Shown: piece by piece, positions 8,155-14,101 of the stretch
How the letters are laid out: each line of letters begins with the position of its first letter
Numbering within the stretch: the first letter of the stretch is position 1
Assembly: GCA_964228885.1 (NCBI GenBank)
Contig: CAXRCG010000091.1
Coordinates: 1-14,101 of the forward strand
Source of the DNA: UBA4582 sp964228885
GTDB taxonomy: Bacteria > Pseudomonadota > Gammaproteobacteria > Pseudomonadales > Azotimanducaceae
Direction of reading: 5' to 3'
Length of the DNA: 14,101 nt
Made by a program: the position numbers and the translations under genes
Notes under the pieces: model-generated
What the model was told of the DNA's origin: nothing
Databases searched by the model: none
What the model saw: only the letters and a program-made list of their open reading frames with translations

Positions 8155-9054
8155 ATGAAGAGTGAGACAACAAAAAGCGCGAAGCCAGTAAAAGGGAAAG
8201 CCAGCCCGACTTCGCATACCTACTATTCGCAGCGTATGAAGCTGCACTATCTGGATTGGGGTAATCCGGATGCACCGCCACTATTGCTCGTGCATGGTAA
8301 CCGTGACCACTGTCACAATTGGGACTGGGTCGCACAGGCGTTGTGTGATGACTACCATATTATCGCGCCGGACTTTCGTGGACACGGTGATTCACAATGG
8401 GTTTATGGTAGCGCTTATAGAAGAAGCGAGTATATTTATGATCTAGCACAATTGATTCATCAACAAAATCTTGCGCCGCTGCACGTGATAGCGCACTCCC
8501 TTGGTGGCGGTGTAGCACTTTGTTATGCAGGCGTTTATCCCGAAAACATCAAAAAAATGATTGTCATAGAAGGTACTGGTGGACCACCTAGTAACTATTA
8601 TGACCGTCCGATTCACGAAAAAATCGGTGATTGGATAGAACAAACGCGAAAGATGGCGGGCAGATTACCTAAACGTTATAAAAACCTAGAGGAAGCTTTT
8701 GAACGAATGCATGAAGCTAATTCCCACCTGCGTGCAGATCAGGCAAGACACTTAACGGTTCACGGTAGTGACCAGAATGAAGATGGAACTTATAGCTGGA
8801 AGTTTGATAATTACACGCACGTGATGTCACCACTTGATATCTTGCCGCACGAGACGAGGGAACTTTGGGGCAGAATAGATTCGCCCGTGATGTTAGTCAG
8901 TGGCAGTGAGAGTTGGATGGACTCCGTCGAGAGGGAGAAACATGTCACCTTTTTTAAAGATGCAACGCATGTCACGGTTGAAGATGCTGGACACTGGGTA
9001 CAACATGATCAATTAGATGAATTTCTTCGCCTCACGAGAGACTTCTTTGAATAA
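8155..9054 (+). CDS. Alpha/beta hydrolase of unknown substrate
   Basis: This is a 299-residue alpha/beta-fold hydrolase of the short HGxxxx type found widely in Proteobacteria. Visible are the oxyanion region LLLVHGNRDHCHNWD at 43-57, DFRGHGDS at 73-80, the nucleophile elbow AHSLGGG at 113-119 with Ser115, and the catalytic His280 in DAGHWVQHD. The acid is probably in SGSESWMDS (249-257), but which residue serves is unclear. A cap region of about 140-235 is rich in charged residues. The first 20 residues are basic and low in complexity with no signal peptide, so the enzyme is likely cytoplasmic. A GGAG at 8140-8143 lies 11 bases before the ATG. It stands alone on its strand, between a divergent and a convergent gene. 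Esterase, epoxide hydrolase or haloalkane dehalogenase-like activity cannot be separated from sequence. Confidence 0.85.
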   Translation: MKSETTKSAKPVKGKASPTSHTYYSQRMKLHYLDWGNPDAPPLLLVHGNRDHCHNWDWVAQALCDDYHIIAPDFRGHGDSQWVYGSAYRRSEYIYDLAQLIHQQNLAPLHVIAHSLGGGVALCYAGVYPENIKKMIVIEGTGGPPSNYYDRPIHEKIGDWIEQTRKMAGRLPKRYKNLEEAFERMHEANSHLRADQARHLTVHGSDQNEDGTYSWKFDNYTHVMSPLDILPHETRELWGRIDSPVMLVSGSESWMDSVEREKHVTFFKDATHVTVEDAGHWVQHDQLDEFLRLTRDFFE

Positions 9055-9097
9055 AGGCGCGCTAATCTTGTTAAGAAATCGTTGTTGCCCGTTTCGG

Positions 9098-10444
9098 CTA
9101 ATCGATGCTGATGCCATTGGATTTCAAGTAGTCGATTAATACATCGCGAACCAGCGCAGTCCTGTTATCTAACTTGATCTGATCACCCAACGTTTTTTGA
9201 GTTTGAGCAGCGACGAAGTTGCTGGTTGCAACGGTGTATTGCTGTCCATCTGCCAACTCAGGTACGCGATGATGCTCTCCGTCTTCTCGAAGCAGCATCT
9301 GTTTTATTGCGCTTCCCTTGCCTGTGACGGTAACTATTGTGTTACCAAAAGGGGCGATGTTCCAGATGTGCCGCGCGGAGACAGGTCCAGTCCTGAAGTG
9401 ATCTCGGATGCCTCCCATATTGTAGAAGCCGAAGTCTGCCCCGGCGGCTTCCGCGAGAATTTGCTCCAGAAACGGCTGCATCTCCTTCTTTGTATAGTCT
9501 CTCTTTGACGTTGCTATTTTAAAATCAACTTTTCGCGCAACCTTCTTCTCCCAGCGCTTGACCAAACGATCGACCGCTTTATCCGGTGCGGGAAGATCAG
9601 CAGCAGGAATTAACGTTCCCGAGAATGAAGTGAGCTTGTCCAGGTCTGTATCAACAGTCACTTCAATTTTTCCAACATAGGCGCCATAGTGACCGGCTTG
9701 AACTACGTAGGTGTCATTGATCTTTACCGGTGGCAGCACCTTGGTGTGAGAGTGCCCACCTACAATCAGGTCGACGCCATCGATATTCTTTGCCAGCTTT
9801 TTCTCAGGTTCGTGCCCCACATGAGAGACCACAATTAACAAATCTACCTGAGGCCGAAGCGCGGTGACCATTGCTTTTAACATTTCATCCGCGGGAGAGA
9901 AGCTAATGCCTTCATTGCCCGAGGGTGTAATCATTTGCGGCGTATGCTCGGTGATAAGCCCGATGATGCCAATTTTTATTCCATTAATCGTTTTGATAAG
10001 CGCTGGCGCATCAGCAAGCAGGCTACCGTCCGGGGCAAAAGCATTGGCGGATAGTAACGGGTGGTTGGCGATTTCCTTGAATTCGAGAAACTGCTGGTAG
10101 CCATAATCAAACTCGTGATTGCCAATTGCTGCTGCGTCGTAACCTATCTTGTTCAATACCTGGAATATAGGTACACCTTTAAACATGGTTGAGACCGGCG
10201 TACCGGAGATACTATCGCCAGCATCCAGCACGAGAACACCGGGGTGTTCCTTTCGTGTTTGTTTCACAAATGATGTGATGCGTGCCGCTCCGGCATATTC
10301 ATCTTCTTGGCTAATTCGACCATGAAAGTCATTGGTGTGCAGAATGACTAGCTTTTGATCCGCGACCCCAGCGCTTGTTACGGTAGCCGATAGAAGAAAA
10401 AGGGCGACTATCAATGTTGGCCTGCGGCATCGTTGCTTAAGCAC
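9098..10444 (-). CDS. Exported 5'-nucleotidase / metallophosphoesterase (UshA type)
   Basis: This 448-residue enzyme probably hydrolyses nucleotides in the periplasm to nucleoside and phosphate. A signal peptide is visible: basic residues 2-8, a hydrophobic core at 11-20, and likely cleavage after Ala25 or nearby. The calcineurin-like metal-site motifs follow in order: HTNDFHGR (Asp39, His41), DAGDSISGT (Asp77), AIGNHEFDYG (Asn109, His110), VSHVGH (His208) and GGHSHT (His231, His233). The C-terminal substrate-binding domain is present, with NMGGIR at 342-347 and APFGNT at 364-369. It is shorter than E. coli UshA, which has about 550 residues. The start is GTG, overlapping the upstream esterase stop by 8 bases with no clear ribosome site, suggesting translational coupling. 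A role in phosphate scavenging is plausible, but no PhoB box was found. Confidence 0.9.
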   Translation of the reverse strand: MLKQRCRRPTLIVALFLLSATVTSAGVADQKLVILHTNDFHGRISQEDEYAGAARITSFVKQTRKEHPGVLVLDAGDSISGTPVSTMFKGVPIFQVLNKIGYDAAAIGNHEFDYGYQQFLEFKEIANHPLLSANAFAPDGSLLADAPALIKTINGIKIGIIGLITEHTPQMITPSGNEGISFSPADEMLKAMVTALRPQVDLLIVVSHVGHEPEKKLAKNIDGVDLIVGGHSHTKVLPPVKINDTYVVQAGHYGAYVGKIEVTVDTDLDKLTSFSGTLIPAADLPAPDKAVDRLVKRWEKKVARKVDFKIATSKRDYTKKEMQPFLEQILAEAAGADFGFYNMGGIRDHFRTGPVSARHIWNIAPFGNTIVTVTGKGSAIKQMLLREDGEHHRVPELADGQQYTVATSNFVAAQTQKTLGDQIKLDNRTALVRDVLIDYLKSNGISID

Positions 10445-11573
10445 GTGCCGGCACCGTGAGGTTAGGGTTGAACCATTCTATCAACGCTGGATTTTCAAAA
10501 CGTGCATAGCTGTGAGGTAAGCCGGGAATTTCGCGAAAATTTAAGTTGGCCCCTGCCTTCTCGAGTTCATGTTTGGCCATATGGGCAGTTTCGACCGGGA
10601 ACATCCAGTCCTCCGTGCCGTGGACTAGGTAAATGGGTTTGTCTTTTGCCTGAAGGATCTTTGGGCATGCTGGAATTTCAGGGTGCAATACACCAGAAAA
10701 CGGTGCAAGGTGAGTGAATGGAGCACCCTCTGTCAGTCCTGCCAACATTGTATAGGTTGCACCATCTGACATACCGCCTAACAGTATATGTTCCTCATCT
10801 ATATTCCACTCCTTTTTAACATGATTGATGTTTCTTAACAGAGGCAGATAGTCCGTGTCGTTGTAAAGATCCATCAGTGACCAGGTATCGCCTTGTGAAG
10901 TCACTGACATTAAAATGAAACCCCGGGTACGTGCTTCCCGCAACCAGGACCAGAGAAAATCTGCGCCGTGTCCTGTACCGCCATGTAGCGCGATAATCAG
11001 TGATGCAGGTTTTGTCAGATCGAGATTTTCGGGCACGTACAGGGAGAACCCCCCGCGCTCTTTCCTGTCATTTGAAAAGCTGAAAATACCATGTTTTTTT
11101 GTTTCCGCTGGCTCGATTTCCAAGCCCATAAACTGTTGTAAAAAAGCATTGTTGCCCCTGGCGCCCGCCTCCACAAAATACTGATTTACCGGAGACATGA
11201 CAGAAGCAAGCGGGTAGATAAATTCCTGAGCCCGGCAGTGTGCTCGCATGGCTTTCATCGATTCGATCATGCGCTCTGAACCATCTATCTTTTCGCTTGT
11301 GTTGATGAACGGTGCCATTGCTCGAAGGCAGTAGGTACAGCTCTTCGAGATAGTCTCTCCATAGCCTTGAAGTTCATCCGGAAAGGGTAGTTGCCCAAAC
11401 ACCTCGAAGGATTTGCGCAGTTCTTGCTCGAAGGGGGTAACAAATTCTCCAAGGGTATCAAGCGCGGAGGGGTTCATATTTCTTTGCAATTGTTCGAACG
11501 CTTCCATTGCCATGAGAAGCTTTGGAATCAGGTCGGTAATTGCTGCAAGTAGTTGATCGTTTTCGTCTGTCAT
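10437..11573 (-). CDS. Esterase (polyhydroxybutyrate depolymerase / LpqC-like) with unknown N-terminal region
   Basis: The C-terminal half, about residues 175-378, is an alpha/beta hydrolase of the polyhydroxybutyrate depolymerase/phospholipase-carboxylesterase type: oxyanion ALHGGTGHG at 195-203, nucleophile elbow GGMSDG at 266-271 with Ser269, Asp322 in HGTEDWMFP, and His354 in GLPHSY. It therefore has a complete triad. The first roughly 165 residues look helical and I do not recognise them; they include Cys79, Cys82 and Cys113. No signal peptide is seen, so it is probably cytoplasmic. The ATG at 11573 is preferred over an upstream in-frame TTG at 11618, whose extra 15 residues look like untranslated leader. 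The gene overlaps the nucleotidase by 8 bases. The substrate is unknown; a link with the nucleotidase is suggested only by coupling. Confidence 0.78.
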   Translation of the reverse strand: MTDENDQLLAAITDLIPKLLMAMEAFEQLQRNMNPSALDTLGEFVTPFEQELRKSFEVFGQLPFPDELQGYGETISKSCTYCLRAMAPFINTSEKIDGSERMIESMKAMRAHCRAQEFIYPLASVMSPVNQYFVEAGARGNNAFLQQFMGLEIEPAETKKHGIFSFSNDRKERGGFSLYVPENLDLTKPASLIIALHGGTGHGADFLWSWLREARTRGFILMSVTSQGDTWSLMDLYNDTDYLPLLRNINHVKKEWNIDEEHILLGGMSDGATYTMLAGLTEGAPFTHLAPFSGVLHPEIPACPKILQAKDKPIYLVHGTEDWMFPVETAHMAKHELEKAGANLNFREIPGLPHSYARFENPALIEWFNPNLTVPARA

Positions 11574-11699
11574 TGATAATCCAGTCGTCGTGTTCTGTAC
11601 TAAACGTCTTTTCAACAAGTTCTATGTGTTTAAATGCAGGACGCGCTTTCAAATACGTCTTTTTATTGTCAGTTTGGGCACTATACGACAACTCGATGC

Positions 11700-11704
11700 A
11701 GGAG
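11700..11704 (+). promoter_or_regulatory. Ribosome binding site candidate for rluA
   Basis: AGGAG lies 13 bases before the ATG at 11718, somewhat farther than usual. It is the only such sequence in the leader and no start codon in frame lies closer, which supports ATG 11718 over the farther upstream ATG at 11634. Confidence 0.45.
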
Positions 11705-11717
11705 TGTTCAGATTTTC

Positions 11718-12374
11718 ATGGACCGTTATACTCGCCATATTCCGCCACCCTGTGAGGAAGAGATTAAAATTCTTCACAGCGACGATCACATTTTGATAGT
11801 GAGCAAGCCTGCCGGACTCCTGTCGGTACCGGGGAGAATCATCAAAGACTCGGTGCTACAGAGAGTTAGATTCAGTTTTCCCGAGGCGGTAATTGTTCAT
11901 CGTCTTGATCTGGATACATCGGGTCTGTTGGTATTGGCGCTCAGTCGGCATGCCGTTCGAGAACTCAATCGTTTTTTTCGCGAACGCACTATTTTCAAGG
12001 AATACACGGCGGAAGTGTACGGCAGTATTGAACACGATATGGGGGTGATCGCGCTCCCTATAGCGGCAGATTGGGATCGTAGACCTCGTCAGCGGATTGA
12101 CCGATTGGTTGGCAAAGCCTCTTCTACTAGGTTTTATGTTCAAGCTAGGTTCTCGAATTCAACTAGGCTGTTGCTAAAACCTGAGACTGGGCGGAGTCAT
12201 CAATTGCGAATTCACCTAGCAAATATTGGCCATCCGATTTTGGGTTGTGATCTCTATGCTCACGAAAAAGCCTTTGCGGCTTCCGAGAGGCTGCTGCTTC
12301 ATGCTCGTTATCTTGCTTTTAAACATCCGTTTACCGGTGAGGATGTTGTCTATGAAGATGATAGTGCCTTTTGA
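11718..12374 (+). CDS. rluA: Pseudouridine synthase RluA (23S rRNA U746 / tRNA U32)
   Basis: RluA isomerises uridine to pseudouridine at position 746 of 23S rRNA and position 32 of several tRNAs. From the ATG at 11718 the protein has 218 residues, one fewer than E. coli RluA, and follows it along its whole length. Key features are DDHILIVSKPAGLLSVPGR at 22-40, the catalytic motif HRLDLDTSG at 61-69 with Asp64, ADWDRRPRQR at 117-126, and the C-terminal KPETGRSHQLRIH at 154-166 followed by GHPILGCDLYA. The short length and lack of an N-terminal S4 domain separate it from RluC and RluD. An in-frame ATG at 11634 would add 28 residues with no resemblance to the family. It is divergent from the esterase gene and convergent with cmoB. 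Confidence 0.93.
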   Translation: MDRYTRHIPPPCEEEIKILHSDDHILIVSKPAGLLSVPGRIIKDSVLQRVRFSFPEAVIVHRLDLDTSGLLVLALSRHAVRELNRFFRERTIFKEYTAEVYGSIEHDMGVIALPIAADWDRRPRQRIDRLVGKASSTRFYVQARFSNSTRLLLKPETGRSHQLRIHLANIGHPILGCDLYAHEKAFAASERLLLHARYLAFKHPFTGEDVVYEDDSAF

Positions 12375-12416
12375 TTTTCTTTTAGCACACACTTTTAGGA
12401 TCGTGATGTCACAAGG

Positions 12417-12448
12417 GTGAGTTAAGGTCAAAGAGTAACCTCACTTTT
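12417..12448 (+). terminator. Possible intrinsic terminator after rluA
   Basis: GTGAGTTA at 12417-12424 pairs with TAACCTCAC at 12436-12444 with one bulged base and an 11-base loop, followed by a short TTTT at 12445-12448. It sits 42 bases past the rluA stop. The stem is of modest strength and the T-run short, and there is no T-run on the opposite strand, so it would serve rluA rather than cmoB. Confidence 0.4.
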
Positions 12449-12452
12449 GCCG

Positions 12453-12464
12453 TTGATTAATCAA
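12453..12464. repeat. Perfect 12-base palindrome at the cmoB stop codon
   Basis: TTGATTAATCAA at 12453-12464 reads the same on both strands and overlaps the cmoB stop codon. It is AT-rich and short, so it could be a protein site or simple chance; it lies just past the possible rluA terminator. Confidence 0.3.
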
Positions 12465-13447
12465 GGTTTTTGTGCGATCACAAGTGCTCTTTTCGGCGCA
12501 GGATAGCCCTCGAAAGTTTGGTTACTGTCAATTGGGTCCAGAAAATCCGCCAGCGAGTGGAAGGTCATCCATTCGGTTGCACGTTGTTCCTCGATAGAGG
12601 TCTGGTTGATATCGACGACTCGCACATGCCTAAAGCCCGCGCGAGACATCCAAATCTTTAGTGCATCCGGGCTGGGCAGAAACCACACATTCGACATTTT
12701 TGCATATCGGTCCTTCGGTACGATTACCGTGTTGGCATCGCCGTCTACAACTAGCGTCTCGAGGACGACTTCACCACCTGCGTTCAGGAAGCCCAGCAGC
12801 TCGGTAAGGTGGTCGATGGGGTTGCGTCGATGATAAAGCACACCGAGGGAAAATACTGTATCGAACGAGCCGAAAGCAGGTAAATGTTCTCCTCTCAAGG
12901 GTAGCAAGTGAATGGGTAAGTCAGGCAGGAAACGGTTAATTAGTTGAAACTGATAGAAAAATAGCAATGTCGGGTCGATACCTAGTGCCAGCTTCGCGCC
13001 GGATGCGAGCATGCGAAACAGGTGGTAGCCATTACCGCAACCGATGTCTAATACTTGTTTGTCTTTTAAGCTGGATATATGTGGAACGATTCGTTGCCAT
13101 TTCCAATCGGACCGCCATTCTGTATTGATGTTGGTGCCAAAGAGTTTGTAAGGCCCCTTGCGCCAGGGCATAAAACCTTTGAGTTGAGCTTTGAAGTCAT
13201 CGGTAGAGACCGTTAAATCTGATTTTTCACCAATTTGGATTAGGTCCTGACCCAGAGCGAAGTGTTGTGCCTGCAGCATAGGAAGCGCAGCAAGCGCATC
13301 ATCCCATTCAGTTTTGCGCCCGTGCCGTTTGCTAAAGAAGTGAGATTCAAGACTGGCGGCTAATTCATCTTGGAACGGTTCCAGATCAGACCCACGGGTC
13401 GTTTTAATGAACTTTTCAAAGAATGTGTCGAAGACAGAAATAGCCAT
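12461..13447 (-). CDS. cmoB: tRNA U34 carboxymethyltransferase CmoB
   Basis: CmoB transfers the carboxymethyl group of carboxy-S-adenosylmethionine to 5-hydroxyuridine at tRNA position 34, giving cmo5U, which widens wobble decoding. The 328-residue protein is near the length of E. coli CmoB and resembles it throughout. Visible are the substrate-binding stretch MPWRKGPYKLFG at 93-104 with Lys97 (matching E. coli Lys91), NTEWRSDWKW at 108-117, the methyltransferase glycine motif DIGCGNG at 134-140, Asp158 in GIDPT, GVLYHRR at 202-208 and the C-terminal EGYPAPKRA near 314-322. The start ATG at 13447 has no clear ribosome site. It lies downstream of cmoA on the same strand, as in other gammaproteobacteria, but separated by 146 bases instead of lying adjacent. 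Confidence 0.97.
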   Translation of the reverse strand: MAISVFDTFFEKFIKTTRGSDLEPFQDELAASLESHFFSKRHGRKTEWDDALAALPMLQAQHFALGQDLIQIGEKSDLTVSTDDFKAQLKGFMPWRKGPYKLFGTNINTEWRSDWKWQRIVPHISSLKDKQVLDIGCGNGYHLFRMLASGAKLALGIDPTLLFFYQFQLINRFLPDLPIHLLPLRGEHLPAFGSFDTVFSLGVLYHRRNPIDHLTELLGFLNAGGEVVLETLVVDGDANTVIVPKDRYAKMSNVWFLPSPDALKIWMSRAGFRHVRVVDINQTSIEEQRATEWMTFHSLADFLDPIDSNQTFEGYPAPKRALVIAQKP

Positions 13448-13492
13448 GTGAACTAATCGTTAGAGTCGCTGTAGTTGCGAGTGTAATTGATG

Positions 13493-13570
13493 TTAGCCTC
13501 CAATCTTGATGTGTTCGATCATCAAGTCAAATGCGTCGTTAAAGTCCGCCCTTGATAGGTATTTGCTCAT
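13493..13570 (-). CDS. Possible small protein or gene remnant between cmoA and cmoB
   Basis: A 25-codon frame runs from ATG at 13570 to TAA at 13493. Its peptide begins MSKYLSRADFNDAFDL and ends MIEHIKIGG; residues 8-22 would form a good amphipathic helix. The start lies 23 bases past the cmoA stop, without a recognisable ribosome binding site. If the frame shifts near codon 22, a different frame continues with LEANINYTRNYSDSND and stops at 13453, five bases before cmoB. It could be a genuine microprotein, the decayed start of a longer gene, or chance. I do not recognise the peptide. Confidence 0.25.
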   Translation of the reverse strand: MSKYLSRADFNDAFDLMIEHIKIGG

Positions 13571-13593
13571 GGGGAGTCCAGTGCTATTTGCGA

Positions 13594-14101
13594 TTAACCC
13601 TCTTTGATCGCTATGAGCGAGACGAAATTAAAGCATTTGAGAAACATGTCACTAGAAATGAACCCTGCGTCGCGCAATCTATCTTGGTGTTGTTCCAGCG
13701 TATTCGGTACGAGCACATTCTCTAAAGATGCACGTTTTTGTGCAATCTCAAGATCCGAATAGCCCTGATGCTTTTTAAATGCGTGATGTAATTCTGTCGT
13801 AGCGTTCTGGGTAGCTTCATTATTGAATCGAATTTTTTCCGATAGAATCAGTATGCCGCCAGGAACCAATCCCCGTGCAATGTGAGTCAATATCTTGAGC
13901 CTTTCATTGTCTGGTACAAATTGTAGCGTGTAGTTCAACACCACGATTGATGCGTTTTCAATTTTTGTTTCCTGAAGTGATTGCAAACGAATTTCCGCTG
14001 TTGCGCTGCTATGATCTCGAGTCATGTTGTTCTTACACCTTTCGACCATTGATGGAGAAGTGTCGACTCCAATGATATGGCAGTTAGATGGTAGATGCTG
14101 T
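13594..14101 (-). CDS. cmoA: Carboxy-S-adenosylmethionine synthase CmoA, C-terminal part
   Basis: CmoA makes carboxy-S-adenosylmethionine from S-adenosylmethionine and prephenate, the donor used by CmoB. The frame is open to the right edge, so the N-terminus lies outside the window; 168 residues are visible. The ATG at 14049 is internal: upstream codons encode CHIIGVDTSPSMVERC, matching the E. coli CmoA stretch around IIAIDNSPAMIERC. Further matches are IENASIVVLNYTLQF, GGILILSEK, GYSDLEIAQKRASLENVL and the end KCFNFVSLIAIK. The methyltransferase glycine-rich motif is not in the window. It is followed by cmoB on the same strand, confirming the pathway pair. Confidence 0.96.
   Translation of the reverse strand, partial: QHLPSNCHIIGVDTSPSMVERCKNNMTRDHSSATAEIRLQSLQETKIENASIVVLNYTLQFVPDNERLKILTHIARGLVPGGILILSEKIRFNNEATQNATTELHHAFKKHQGYSDLEIAQKRASLENVLVPNTLEQHQDRLRDAGFISSDMFLKCFNFVSLIAIKEG

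Noticed and set aside
9055..9097. Terminator between the convergent hydrolase and nucleotidase genes
   Set aside because: GCTAATC occurs twice here but as a direct repeat, not an inverted one, and no T-run follows.
11574..11618. TTG start at 11618 for the esterase gene
   Set aside because: TTG is rare, the added 15 residues are unlike a domain or signal peptide, and an ATG follows at 11573.
11666..11690. TTGTCA as half of a PhoB box near the esterase-nucleotidase unit
   Set aside because: No second TGTCA-like repeat occurs at the 11-base spacing that PhoB sites require; it also fails as a -35 because no -10 is correctly spaced.
11634..11717. Longer rluA start at ATG 11634
   Set aside because: The extra 28 residues do not resemble RluA, whose usual length is reached from ATG 11718, and AGGAG lies within the supposed extension.

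Overview
The window looks like ordinary chromosome from a gammaproteobacterium, probably free-living and perhaps marine. Two things point there: a compact pstSCAB-phoU operon in the Escherichia coli gene order, and RluA, CmoB and CmoA proteins that closely resemble the E. coli ones from memory of those sequences. The lineage is an inference from protein resemblance; there is no rRNA gene here to settle it. No mobile element, CRISPR array, tRNA, rRNA, integrase or phage gene was seen.

Layout. Positions 1-3690 (+) hold a phosphate uptake operon: the end of pstS (cut by the window edge), pstC, pstA, pstB and phoU, tightly packed with 4-base overlaps at pstC/pstA and pstA/pstB. Next on the same strand (3827-5443) is a GlpD-like FAD-dependent glycerol-3-phosphate dehydrogenase. 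It converges with a NorM-type MATE exporter (5474-6880, -). Upstream of that on the same strand is a hormone-sensitive-lipase family esterase (7000-7947, -). A 207-base divergent gap separates this esterase from a second, unrelated alpha/beta hydrolase (8155-9054, +). That gene converges with a two-gene minus-strand unit: a cytoplasmic esterase with an unrecognised helical N-terminal region (10437-11573), followed with an 8-base overlap by an exported UshA-type 5'-nucleotidase (9098-10444). Then come rluA (11718-12374, +), which converges on cmoB (12461-13447, -), and cmoA (13594 to the right edge, -).

How the genes fit together. PstS/C/A/B import inorganic phosphate and PhoU reports transporter state to the Pho regulatory system. 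The glycerol-3-phosphate dehydrogenase and the 5'-nucleotidase could supply or use phosphorus-containing organic compounds, but no PhoB box was found to tie them to the Pho regulon, so this is only a suggestion from proximity. RluA modifies 23S rRNA and tRNA. CmoA and CmoB act in sequence to make the wobble modification cmo5U34 in tRNA.

I see no strong sign of an undescribed multi-gene system. The points most worth a second look are the 146-base gap between cmoA and cmoB, which holds a 25-codon frame with a possible frameshifted continuation; the esterase with the unknown N-terminal region overlapping the nucleotidase; and the GlpD-like protein, which has lysine where E. coli GlpD has a substrate-site arginine.
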